Program-made: the position numbers and the translations under genes
In this document: positions 36,701 to 48,358 of the stretch, one piece after another
How the letters are laid out: every line of letters begins with the position of its first letter
Position numbering within the stretch: the first letter of the stretch is position 1
Notes under the pieces: generated by a model
Seen by the model: only the letters and a program-made list of their open reading frames with translations
Database searches by the model: none
Told to the model about the DNA's origin: nothing
Assembly (NCBI GenBank): GCA_028023455.1
Contig: JAQFVV010006270.1
Span: 5,980,834 to 6,044,833 of the forward strand
Origin: Epiperipatus broadwayi
Lineage: Eukaryota > Onychophora > Udeonychophora > Euonychophora > Peripatidae
Length of the DNA stretch: 64,000 bases
Direction of reading: 5' to 3'

Positions 36701-39700
36701 TAAATATTACATTATTTGCTTATATTTCAATCATTTTTTATATGGTCATTATCAATATACTTAAAATACACTAAAATTAAAAATGAAATCAGACTATTTT
36801 GTATATAAGTTTATATATAAATAGGATAAAGATCCAATGTTCATTTTCTAATAACTTTTCTGATCTTTTAACTTATCTTTTTAAATTTATCATATTTACT
36901 TTTCAATTTCTATTTATATCTTAAATAAAAAATCACTAATTATTAATTTAATTATTCTTAATTAAAGCTAAACAAAGACAAAGATTATAAGTAAGTGTGT
37001 TATATTTAATATATAAAACTAAATATTACATTTTTTTTTTTACTTTTAGATAAATTAATATCCAAATTAGTATTTCATTGATTTCATTTTCATTTTAATG
37101 TATTTTTGACAATGATCATATAAAAAATGGACAAATGTAGAAAATTAATGTAATATTTATTTATTATATATATATATGAATTCAATGAAATAAAACAAGA
37201 TATATAAAGAAAAATATAATTTAAGAAGTATTATGGATTATTTGAAAAAAAGTGGATTATATTTAGAAAATAAATTTTTGGATTTTAGAATTTTAGTAAT
37301 GACAAAGAATTTTTCTAATACTAATGGATCACTTATTTTTCGGTTGCAATAAGAAGATTATTATTGACATTTTCCTGTAATCATTTTAGTACAATGTATC
37401 AGTCATATCTCACCGACACAACATAAATAAAGATGTTAAATATTTTTTTTAACTTAAGATCATTATTAAAACTTTACCACAGGACAAATAATTTGATAAC
37501 AATTAACTTTTAAATCCAAACTGAAAAAAAGATCTTTAACACCAGAACCATTCAACTTTTTAAATTAAAGGACCAATTACAAGTTTTGTGAAATGTTAAC
37601 GGACTACACTATTTCCTATCAAGAGCAGGGAATAGTGTTCTAGGTGTGGTTTGTCGAAAGATATTTTGAATAATTAAATGCAAATGTATTAACCTTGAGA
37701 TTTGTAATTTTATTATAGAAAAAGTTAAGAAAAAACATTCCTCTGGTAGAAATATTGCGCAAAAATGTCACTATTAAACATTTGTATGTTTTTATATGTA
37801 AAAATAAATAAAATGCAGTGGAGCTGCGATCTACGCTGTATCTAACAGGAGTTTTCAATTATACACTATCCAAAGTAAAATTTAAACAAACAAACAAAAA
37901 TGTAAATAAATCAACAAAATACTTTAACATTCGCAAATTTTAATATTCTACGGCTATTTTTTCCTTCTCTGAGATGAGCACATACAAATTACATATAGTA
38001 CTAAAGTATCTTCAGTTTATAGTAAAAGCATATATATTTTAATCTTTTTTTATTATCTTTTCTGAATTTGATGTACAATATTTTGCTTAATAACATATTT
38101 TCTAAAAGTAAAAGTTTTGCAGAATTTCAGAATATTCATTACACATCAACATAATTAGGAAAATAGAACTTTCTTGACAAAAGAGACGAGTCTTCTATAA
38201 GAGAAAAAGTTACGGAAAAAAAAAGAATATTCACCAGAGTATATTTTGCTATTTACTTTACGTTAAAGATAAAAATACAGCACGAGTTTTGTTTGCTTCT
38301 TATTCTTACTGCTTCAGTAGGTATGAGTGAACACGTGCACATTCTGTAAAACAAAATAAATATCCTCCTATTATTTTTTTAAAATTTTGTTTATACTATA
38401 ATTTTATTTATAGACATATAATATGCATATAAAAACATCTGGGTGTGTTTTGAAAAGTATTATACACTTGCAGTTCAATAAACAATACGTATTCTATAAA
38501 ATCATGGTTTATCGACAAAAGGCTAGCTATTATATGTTGTTTCCTTTGAGTGCAAGGTGGAGAACTTGGAACAAAACAGAGCATAGTTTGCGGCTTCACT
38601 GTGTCTACCATTTAAAAAAAACATACAAATTATGGCATAAAAGTAAATATTTTGTTTTTGAAATAATTATGAAATGTATTTTTTACAGCAGACTATTGAT
38701 GCTGATGATGATTAACGCATTGAAAATCTTTATTTACTAATTTTTGTTTTATTTTGTTGTTTTTATTATAAATATATAATTGTTAATGAAGTATTATTTT
38801 AAACTAGAATTATTGAGAAGCTTTTGAAAAATAACATTTTAAAGAAATAGGGACAGCAAGATGAAAAGATAAAATTAGTAATATTGGATGTGTAAAGAGT
38901 AAAAAAAAAGATTATTATTAATGAAATACAGATATATTGTAAAGAGTACATTAAAAATGCAAAGGGTGAAAAGACAAAGTGAATTAGTAGAATTATCTTA
39001 ATGATATGGGGGCATGAGAGAAGTAATTAGAAATAAAACAGGATGGAGACACTAAGTCTTTATAAATAGTAAGTGATTCATCTCAGTCATTAAGTGTAAA
39101 CCATAAATAGAAAACTATTCCTGTTAAAATAGAATACTTTAACGAAGCGTGACCATCTATTTAAAAATTTAGGAGAATATAATCTTTTTAAATATATTAA
39201 AATAACATATATCATTAGGAAAATACAAAATTTTAAATAAATGATTCACATTTTTACAGAATTCTTAATCTACTCTTCATAATTATAACTTTCATTTACA
39301 TGCTGTCCAATGTATAACATAAAAACAATTATCTTGAAACTTAATTCCGTTTAAATTTTTATTTTATAGCGTATCTTTTTTTTTTTTTTGGTTAGAAATT
39401 TGAAAGAAAGAGATACCATAATATATGTAATTGTTAACTTTGTATTTTTTCTTGAGGAAACCAGAATATGTTTTTGTCTGTTTATTAATTTCTTATCAAA
39501 TCCTTTTTATTTTTAGCTTTAAAAAGAGATCTCCAACCTAAGATTTTACTGTTTTTTCCTTATTTCAAAAACATTTTGAGAAGTAAATGAAAATTACTAT
39601 GGTATTTGTGTATTATCCTGTCCACCAAGTTTGACAGCCATTTTTTTTTAATCCTACAGTTTCAGGGGTAATGGCTGACAAGAAGTGGTTGTATTTAATA

Positions 39701-40090
39701 TTTACATTTTTTATTATTATTGTTATTTTAAAAAAAGAAAAACTTCTGCAAAAATTATTTATAATATTTCCACTTTATTATAATTTTTTTGTATTTAAGT
39801 CAACTTATTAATATAAAAATAAAAGAAATATAAATGTAAAGTGTTACATCTGCCCATTAATGCAGGCTTCAGTTTATGTGGCCAGATCCATAGTCTTTCG
39901 ATATTTTGCATATGTGCTGGTAGCTGTATTTACAAAATTATATCAATAATTTAATATAAATAAATAAAAAAAAAATATTGAAATATACTCTCTGAATGGG
40001 ATTTATAATCGATTTATTAATTTTTTTAAACTTAACAACTAACATATATTTGGTAAAATAAAATTGGAAAATCAACAAAATACATCAACA
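33766..40090. other. Long A+T-rich stretch without recognised genes
   Basis: Many homopolymer runs of T or A and no open frame with recognisable domains. The open frame at 38423-38740 is treated as chance. It may be intronic DNA of the candidate divergent gene. Confidence 0.45.
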
Positions 40091-40240
40091 AATACTTGTA
40101 GGCCCCTGTCTTGCGTTGTTAGCCGAGAGGTATCGCAGTCGCCATGCAAGCAAGTAGTTGGTTGCAGACGGTTGTGGGTTCGCGTCCCGGCCGATGCTAT
40201 GACATATGAAAAAAAAAAAAAAAATACTTGTAGGCCCCTG
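40091..40240 (+). mobile_element. Young tRNA-derived SINE with 18-bp TSD
   Basis: The insert 40109-40222 is flanked by the perfect 18-bp repeat AATACTTGTAGGCCCCTG (40091-40108 and 40223-40240). It is almost wholly a tRNA-like head with an A box (TTAGCCGAGAGGT) and B box (GGGTTCGCGTCCC). A variable-arm-like TTGGTTGCAGACGG suggests a class II tRNA (Leu or Ser type), and CCGATGCTATGACATATG and a run of about 16 A follow. Perfect TSD and intact boxes imply a recent insertion. An older copy is at 13.5 kb. Confidence 0.9.
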
Positions 40241-40330
40241 AAATTGTATAATTAAAAAAAAAAGGTTGCCAAGCTTGATAACAGGATAATACATAAGAAC
40301 CATGATTGTTTTTAAAATTAATCCATATCT

Positions 40331-40835
40331 CACATGATCACCATTTCTTATACTTGCTTATAACTATTATTAAAACAGGCAAAACTCTCTATACATATTG
40401 CGACTCAGTGCAAGCCAGATCATATGATGTTTATTGGCTTAAAACCAATTCTGCTTAATAGGATAGAGGTGGCTATGGTTATTAAAGAACCAGTCACCAA
40501 AATGTATAGGTACTGAACTGAGTTCAGACCTATATGACCATCTAATGAGCTGGATTGAAAATATTATGGTATTTTCACTTTAAGACTCATAGTTTTATAG
40601 TTAAGTAGAGATAAAAGGTGGCTTGTGGGGGGTTGCATTAGATCCTAAGATCTAGGTGCAGTGCTCTCAGATCCAAGGTTCCTCATTGACCAAGGCCACA
40701 AGCCAGAAACTAGTCTGAGGATATTGGGTAAGTAGACACTAGATGGGGATTTTATGTACAAGCCTTCTGGCATCCACTGACTACTCTGGCTTGCACTGAG
40801 TGGCAATATGTATAGAGAGTTTTGTTTGTTTTAAG
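40331..40835. mobile_element. Family A foldback element, long form
   Basis: Left end CACATGATCACCATTTCTTA then AACAGGCAAAACTCTCTATA; right end GGCTTGCACTGAGTGGC...TATAGAGAGTTTTG. The interior contains AGATCTAGGTGCAGTGCTCT and a decayed ribozyme segment at about 40679-40720 (TTGACCAAGGCC...GCCAGAAACTAGTCTGAGG, with C3 and G8 lost, stem II GGC/GCC kept). No TSD was found. Confidence 0.75.
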
Positions 40836-41814
40836 ATAGAAAGGTGCTACAATAATCGTAAACATTTAATCATTGTTGATGCATTTATGATAAATATTTT
40901 TCAGAATATGAATTATCAGTCTTCAGAATATGATAGTATTCTTGGTCTGTATTTTATTGTTCCAAAGCTTTAATCTTTGGAAAAATGCTATTAAAATAAA
41001 TGCCTTTTTGCTGTATGCAGAACAATCCAAAATGGCAAACTCGTATTCATTGTTTTTTTTCTTTTACCGTCTTTTAATGTTTAGATGCAATTTATTGCAC
41101 TATAAATAAACATTTTAAAATCCATTTTCCTATGATATGTCTGAGTCCAACTTCTTTATAGACAAGTTATAATGATCTTAGTAAAGGTTAAACTTATAGA
41201 TCTGTAACTTCTAATGTCTTCTTAAATATCAATATTTTTATTAATTTATGTGCACTCACTCATGAGCATCAGTTTAAAAGGCATAAGTGGACCATTTATG
41301 TTTAGAGTTTATCAATATATAAGTCAATCTTTGCTCACTATGTAGATATCAGGACTTTAACCTATTGGTTGCCTGAATTATAACTTAGTAAAAAGTACAT
41401 AACTAGAGGTTTGTTACCTTCTTTATATTACATACCTAGTCAGTACTAAATGGAGTATTTGTTAAAATGATATCTTTATTGTATTCTTCCTATTATCTGG
41501 TATATCTTTAGCATTTAAATATTTAGTATATAATTTTGCCAACAATTTTTCTAATTTTTCACCTGATTCTTTTAAGTTATCAGTAATAATTCCGCCATTT
41601 TCTGACTCTTTTTTATTCTTTGTAGATTTAATTGCTTATGTCATTTTTTCATTTAAAATAATTGGTAGTTCTAAAGATGTAATAATAAAAGCTACTTTTT
41701 TTAATTTTTTTTATTACAGTATGCATCTAATAATGTCATTTTTTTTTTTTTTTAAAATTATAATGCCATCTTTTCTTCCTTTGCTGAAATAACTTTCTTT
41801 TCAATACAAATTAT
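40836..41814. other. A+T-rich non-coding stretch
   Basis: No gene or element is recognised. Confidence 0.5.
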
Positions 41815-42085
41815 ATGTTATGTATAGAGCTCACAAATAAGCTCTTAACAAGCTTTGCAGAATATCCCCAACACCCAGACCAGTTTCTGCTACTAGCTTC
41901 CTCAGTGAGGTGCTAGGATATTCAAGCAAATAAGCTCTTAACAAGCATAACAGAATATCCTCAACCCCAGACCGGTTTCCACTACTAGCTCCCTCAGTGA
42001 GCAAAGCTTGTTAAGAGCTTATTTGTGAGCTCTATATATAACATTTGTAATACAAGCTTGTTAAATTAGATCATGTGACATATGA
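41815..42085. mobile_element. Family F foldback with two tandem ribozyme-like motifs
   Basis: Arms GAGCTCACAAATAAGCTCTTAACAAGCTTTGC (41828-41860) and the complement near 42004-42035, then the family tail ACAAGCTTGTTAAATTAGAT, CATGTGACATATGACTTGAT. Two hammerhead-like motifs lie in the same direction on the minus strand, at 41912-41872 (CCTCA, CTGAGGA, GAAACTGGTC, TGGG) and 42002-41963 (core decayed to CTGAGGG). Confidence 0.7.
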
Positions 42086-45000
42086 CTTGATTTCTTTGCA
42101 AAGTTATATTTTATATTTTTGTTTCTATAATTTTCTTTGTGTTTCAGTTACATTTACATATGGCATGATTAATTTTTTTTAATACCATTGTACAGAATTT
42201 CAGATATTGGAGTTTTCTTAATGGATCATTTGAAAATATTTTATGTCTTTTTTTTTTGTTCCATTGCCTCACTTGAAAATTTGCTGTTGAATTGTTGTTT
42301 TTAATATCAGCGTTCTATGACATGGTTCTTAGTAGAACATAGGTTATCTTCTTAATGACTTCATTCAAGTCTGAATCTTCATTGAATCATTGAATTCTGT
42401 TAATATTTTAAAGTGATTTGCCAGTTCTAGTTTATCTTTATTGGAATATTTCCGAAGGTTAATGATATCAATTGTAAATGTGGAGTTTCTCTAATTTTGC
42501 ATTAATACATATAATGCAAGTATTTAACAGACAGTTTTATTTTCCCTAGTATACTTCTGGATATTCAAATATTATCATAAGAAATATTATTGGGATGCTC
42601 AAATCTACTCTTCTACAGCAACTTGCTGTTTTTTTCATATAATAATCCATCAAATATCAGAAGAAAAATTGCCTCACAGAAAATGTGTAAAAATATGTCA
42701 AGTAGATTGGGTTAGCAATAACATCTGTAACTCAAATCATTAAATTTTTCTGAATGTGCAACTAAGAATCTACAAATGAAGATTTATGGAATAAAAAATA
42801 GATGAAATTTCAAAAAATTTTTTTCCCCCAGATCCGATAGTAAAATCGGTCGGATTTGATTTACCTAGACATAATTAAGTTTTATCAACAGATTCAGGAC
42901 AACTTATGGTCATTGCATTCATCTGCTTCATAAATGGAATTTAACAACTACTGATTATGTAGATATGGTAACAACTACTGATTATGTAGATAGCAGAATT
43001 GAAAGAATTATAAAGCTATGAATGAATTTAACACCTGATCAGTGTCTCTACACATTTTTTAAAGATATTTTATTAATAATTAAGCTATCTGAAAAAAACA
43101 ATAACCATATTTTAAATAAATAAATGTATGTATTACATCTCACTAATTGTTGATTATTTTTGGTGTTGCAGCTATTAAATATAATACAGTCTTATTTGCT
43201 CTGTTAGTCAAAATACAGTATATTTATTGCTGCATTTTTATTTTGAAAAATAATTTGTAATAGACAAGCCAATACCCCTCCCCCCCACCACACACATACA
43301 CACACAAATTGCTTTCCTTTTTTATTTTCATATCCTTATCCAAATCAAAATCATTCAGTACTTGTTGGGCTATAAATATGAATTATTAGCATTTGTTATC
43401 GTCCATTAAATTGAATTACTAATCTTATCGACATGACCAATGTACGAACATATTCTACAATGTTTTGATATTTTTTATTTGTAATAAACCCTATTCTACT
43501 TTTGTTTCCAATGTTTTAAATAATTAGAAAATAGTTCAAATGAATGGAAAAAATAATGTTTTTATCTTATAATAATTGGAGATATTTAAATTTTTTAGGA
43601 CCATTAGTTACGTTGCACGATATTTTGTTTATTCAGTATTTATATTTCTTCATTCTAAATCATTACTCTACAAAGTGGACTGCACAACTTGATTGAAGAT
43701 CTTGAAAAATATATTAAAGCGCAAGATTACTTCATATTACATCGAAATAAATTGGTACCATAATCATAGTATATCTATAAAATACTTCAAACATTATTTA
43801 AAGAATAGCATTGGGAAAAGCTAATTTGAAAACAAAAAGTAATTTTAAATATTAACATTGTTCTTGCTTTGGTTAACGTAGATTTAATTGAACAATGCCA
43901 TTGCAAATTAGATTTTTTGCGACAAACAATTATCAGTTTATATATTTATTTTTTATAATAAGTTTGTAAATCTTTAATATGATTTTTTAAAAGCATTTTA
44001 GTGAATGATGCGAACTATATATAGAACATATATATTAATATTAAAAAACAAAATAAAAATAAAATTTAATTAAATAAAGCTAACGTACTTTCAATGCATT
44101 AGCGTCATAAACATCGTTAACAAACTTACAACAAAAGAAACATCCACAGTATTTTACTGTTAAAAAACTAAAAAAATAACCGTTTTTACTTAGTTGAATC
44201 TAATGACTGATTCATCACATGCTCATATATATTATAAACAAAATATTTTTAGGTTTAAATCATGTATTATTCTGTATTACTTCCCAATGTTTCGATGAAA
44301 TAATATCTGCCATTTTCAAGATCAAGTTTTTAAAAAAAAATTTGCTAATTTGGAAAAATATGATTTATTGAAATATTAAAAAGACCAACTAGGTTAAATA
44401 AAGCTGACGAAGCACCATATATTTCAACCTTGTGGGGACGGTTTATTTCATCTCTTTCTTCTGATATAAGCTTAAAATCAATTAATGGTGAAACTGAAGA
44501 AAATAAACATTTTGTTAATCCATGTATTCTGAATACTCAACTACTTCATGCTGTCTCATTCTCTACCTCATACTTAATGTCATTACTACTTGAGAACTAA
44601 CAATTTTTCTTTAAAAACTTCTTTGAAAATGGTGGATGTTATTTCATTGAAACGTTGGAACATAATACAAAATAATACGGGGTTTAATTAAAAAAAAATA
44701 CTTTGTCTACATCATACAACTGAAAACCTTAAATGTAATATACACATGTATATATTTATAAATTATAAATCATGCATTTTTAAAAAAAATATTTGTAAAG
44801 ATAATTTTTATTATATTGTCTTTATAATATGGGAACTAATTACTTGCCCATAGTGAATTAAAAAAAAAAAAAAAATTCTCCCATCATTTAATTCACTCAA
44901 CTCCAATGTATTTTTTATAAGTTTAGTAAGCTTTTTGGTCTTTCATTAAACTAAAATAATCTATGAAAATCAAATTATTGGTTACTACATACTAATACAT

Positions 45001-45424
45001 TGCAGTTATATTTTTAACATAATTTTTCATTAATGTTTTAATTAGGTTATGTGTTTGATGTATATGCCTTTTAGTTTAAATGCTTAGTTTATCAAATAAT
45101 TAACTTATAAAATTGACAGAAATTTTATATAACTAAACTTCTCTTTTAAATCTTAAAAAAATATTATAAGAAATCTCTTTTTATTCCTTTTTGTTATCAT
45201 TCTTTTGTGATTTATTTATTTCTTGAATTAGTGTTTTGAATCAATCCACTTCTATTCCAACAGATAACATATTTGTCTTTGTATTAAAATTACAAAAAGT
45301 AATTTAAAGCTTAGCATTTGAAATTACTTTTCAAAGTTTTCTTATAACATATGTATATAATATTTATTCATAAATATTAGTGTGAATATCTTCAGAACTG
45401 AAATATGTTTATTTTTTTTTAAAA
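42086..45424. other. A+T-rich non-coding stretch
   Basis: No gene is recognised. A short (CA)-rich run lies at about 43286-43306. Confidence 0.5.
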
Positions 45425-47242
45425 TAATTAAAATAAACACACAGAGGCAAAACTCTCCTTACATTAGTGCCAATCAATGCTAGCCAGAGTGATCAATGGA
45501 TGCAGGAAGGTTTGTGCATAAAATCCCTACCTAGTGTCTACTCATCCAACTTCACCAGACTAGTTTCTAGTTTGTGGTTTTCATCATTGAGGAGCCTTGG
45601 ATCTGAGATCACCGCACCTAGATCTTAGGATCTAATGCAATCCTATAGCAGCTACCTTTTACTTATTTAGTTAAAATAAAGCTTTGAGTCCAAAATGAAA
45701 ACACAATAATGTTTTTCCTAAGATCTAGGTGCAGTGCTCTCAGATCCTAGGCTCCTTACTGATGAAAGCCACAAGTTAGGAACTAATCTGGGATACTGAG
45801 TGAGTAGGAAATACATAGAGATTTTATGCACAAATCTTCCTGCATCCATTGATTATTCTGGCTTGCACTCAGTGGTGCTACTGGATGGAGGTGGCAAGGG
45901 AGTATATACATTATCAGGTCTTTTATTTGCAGATGATGTCTTCTTGTGCACAGAAAGAAAGGAAGATATGGAAGATATGCTGAGGGCATGTGCAAGGGTG
46001 GGTAAAGAGATGGGGGTTAAATTTAATGAGGAAAAATCAAAAGTAATGATGATTAATACTGAGGAAAGAGAAGACAAAATTTTTATTGGGGATATAAAGT
46101 TAAGTGAGGTTTATAGGTAGGAACTATTTGGGAATCATCTTAAGTAATCAGAGAAATTGTTTGGATGAATGGGAGAAAAAATTGATAAATGAAGCAAAGA
46201 AAAGAAAGTGGTTGATAAAGAAATTAAGTGTTTTCATATAATAAGTATGATGTAGCTAGAATTGCATAGAAGGGAGTGGCATTAGCAGGGTTAACATATC
46301 ATAAGCACAAAGAAACAGGAGCATTAGATGCAGATGTGCGGATGATAAAGGAGGCAATTCAAGGAGAAATGGAATGGTCAAGTTTTTATGTGAGAGATGC
46401 AAAAAGCAAAATGAAAATGTTTGGTAGATTGCAGTTTATGGCTAATAAGAGAATAGCCAAAATAGTATTTAATTGGGTTATGAGTAAAGGGTAAGCAACC
46501 GAATTGAGAAAGGTAGTACGATATGCAGAAAATTTGGAAAAAGAATTTATGTTAGTATAGGAGAATTGTTGAGTGTTATAGTGATAAGGAATGGGATAGA
46601 AGAATTAATAAAGAATAGGCAGTTGGAGAGATGGAGAACTAGTATGGAGAGTAAAAAGAGTTTAAATGTATATAGAAGTAAACAGAATATTGGGTGTGAG
46701 TTAATTTATGGTAATAACAAGGAAAGTAGTTTACTGTTTAAGGCTCAAACAGGATCTTCAGCAACAAAGGAATATACACATAAATGGAAAAATGTGGCTG
46801 ATTTAGTCCGCAAGTTGTGTAAGGAAGGCATAGAAAATATTGGGCATCTAATAATTGAAAGTATATGCCTGAAAGCAGAAAGAGTACAAATAATGAAGTT
46901 GTGGAAGAATAAATATAAACAAATGATTATACAAAAAGTGGGTTATTGGGTTTTTATGCTGGGTTTGGGAAAAGATAAGGCGAATTTAAATATAATAAAG
47001 ACTATGGGATTGACAAAGGTTATGTTGTGGAAATGGGATGGAGCAGGATAGAGAAGAATTTGGGAAAACTTAGGGGGGGAAATGGAAAGGGAGAGTGATG
47101 TGGCTAACAGGTTTCTCTGGGCATAGTGGCTGGAGAGATTCCGATTTCGTATAAAAAGTCACAGTGCATCACATCAGGTCACATGACCTGTGTGAATAAA
47201 GAATGGTGATTATGTGATGTTTGATAGTTTAATTAAAATAAA
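45425..47242 (+). mobile_element. Chimeric insertion: family A unit fused to a 5'-truncated LINE, 13-bp TSD
   Basis: The direct repeat TAATTAAAATAAA lies at 45425-45437 and 47230-47242. Between them are first a family A foldback (45438-45889, arms GGCAAAACTCTCC... and ...GGCTTGCACTCAGTGG) and then LINE sequence from 45890. One TSD around both parts indicates a single integration of a chimeric molecule. The A unit carries two decayed ribozyme segments of opposite orientation (about 45562-45605 minus, 45745-45790 plus). The duplicated repeat is A+T-rich, so chance identity is possible but unlikely at 13 bp in this exact position. Confidence 0.65.
45890..47050 (+). pseudogene. Non-LTR reverse transcriptase, C-terminal half, degraded
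   Basis: Frames 45896-46120, about 46110-46230, 46276-46494 and 46566-47051 together encode the later part of a LINE reverse transcriptase. The FADD box in LFADDVFLCTERKEDM is the catalytic Y/F-x-D-D motif, and the frame continues with the G-V-K-F-N-x-x-K-S motif (region D) and the Y-L-G-I-I-L-S motif (thumb border). A degraded zinc-binding-like region (LCKEGIENIGHLI) lies near the end. Frameshifts and stops separate the parts, so it is inactive. The 3' untranslated part (47051-47229) ends AATAAAGAATGGTGATTATG and TGATGTTT. A second copy of this 3' end is at 14.3 kb. The clade is not assigned. Confidence 0.75.
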
Positions 47243-47249
47243 TATATCC

Positions 47250-47308
47250 GAGGTCTCTATTGTCGTTTTTCAAGTGCATGGTCTTAAGGTTATAGCCTTA
47301 ATATATAT
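47250..47308 (+). repeat. Short dispersed repeat, copy 2 of 2
   Basis: GAGGTCTCTATTGTCG...GTGCATGGTCTTAAGGTTATAGCC matches 3308-3368 with scattered substitutions. It lies just outside the chimeric insertion. Confidence 0.5.
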
Positions 47309-47735
47309 ATATTACTTTATGTAATGATTATGCACTTTACAAATTTAATTATTATATCTATATGATAAATTTATTTATAATTTTTTTTTTATATCATACT
47401 TTGACTTATTTTTATTGAAAACATTTACTTAGACTATATTAAGATGATAATGTTGAGAAAAGTGTAAAGAAAAAGGATACTTTATTAGTTAGATTATTGG
47501 TGCATTAAATGATTTGGAAAGATTTTATAAAATAGTCATCATAAGTTAGTTATAACTTGATGGATTTTTCACTAATAATATATCAGCACTATAAATTCTA
47601 TTACGTATTTCTTTACTTGCATGCTTTCACACATAAAATAAAATTAAAACTTTTTAAAATTTGAATATTAATAAAACATTTTAAAAAATGTCTAATGTTT
47701 ACTTTATGTATTTTTTTTTTTTTTTTTTTTAACAG

Positions 47736-48180
47736 AAGGGTCTATCCTATGTAGACGGACTAAAGAAGCTACTTCGTAAATGTTGCTAGCTTTTAATGAG
47801 TATGGCCATAATTTAACAGTGTTGGTACTACTGCCATTCTCTTGTTTAATTTTAATTTTTTTAAATTTGTTTATTGACTATATGATAGTAACAGTCTGGG
47901 TCACTTTTTTTATTATATATCATAAATGCAATCTTCTAAGAGCGTTGCGATCGCCCCTTGCTTTTCTACGGCATTATTTTCACAGAATGGGCCATTGCAT
48001 TTGTAAAGAGTGTCAAGGAGAGAATGAGCAATCCAATACCAATCAAATTTCCACATCTTTCCACCAACACGATCAAACAGACTCGTGGAATCAAAATTGT
48101 ACTGAATCTCATCTTTCAAAAAACTCTATAGATAATCTTGTTTTGGAAACTCTGGAAGTAATCAGAACTATAGTAGACAA
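47736..48180 (+). CDS. Candidate coding exon of an unidentified membrane protein
   Basis: A long pyrimidine tract ending AACAG (47731-47735) is followed by an open frame that starts at ATG 47780 (an in-frame TAA precedes it) and stays open for 134 codons to a GTAAGT donor at 48181. The peptide has one or two hydrophobic spans (residues about 12-33 and 33-47), a basic stretch (LLRALRSPLAFLRHYFHRMGH), a C-x2-C pair, a polar Ser/Gln/Asn-rich region and an amphipathic end (LVLETLEVIRTIVDK). The pattern loosely recalls the M3, cytoplasmic loop and pre-M4 helix of Cys-loop receptors, but key motifs are missing, so no family is assigned. A frame directly continuing from the acceptor stops after 17 codons. 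Confidence in a real exon is moderate. Confidence 0.4.
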
Positions 48181-48239
48181 GTAAGTTGTTTATTAATATT
48201 TATTTTTTGTGTAAAAGTTTTAATTATTATATATATATA

Positions 48240-48358
48240 TATGAGGATAGGGATATTCAGAAAAGCTTGTTAAGAGCTATTAGTCTCATTATATAACATT
48301 TGTAGTACAAGCTTATTAAATTAAGTCACGTGATATATGACTTGATTTTTTTATAACG
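48240..48358. mobile_element. Family F half copy abutting the LTR element
   Basis: GGGATATTCAGAAAAGCTTG, TTAAGAGCTATTAG, ATTATATAACATTTGTAGTA and the tail CACGTGATATATGACTTGAT match family F. The LTR element begins where the family tail would continue, so it apparently landed in or beside this copy. Confidence 0.7.

Noticed and set aside
38423-38740. 105-codon open frame as a gene
   Set aside because: No recognisable domain; such lengths occur by chance in a window of this size.
40109-40200. Functional tRNA gene
   Set aside because: A poly(A) run and an 18-bp TSD show it is a SINE; the acceptor stem does not close well.
47780-48180. Assignment to the Cys-loop receptor family
   Set aside because: Only a loose resemblance of hydrophobic and amphipathic segments; the diagnostic motifs of the M1-M3 region are absent.
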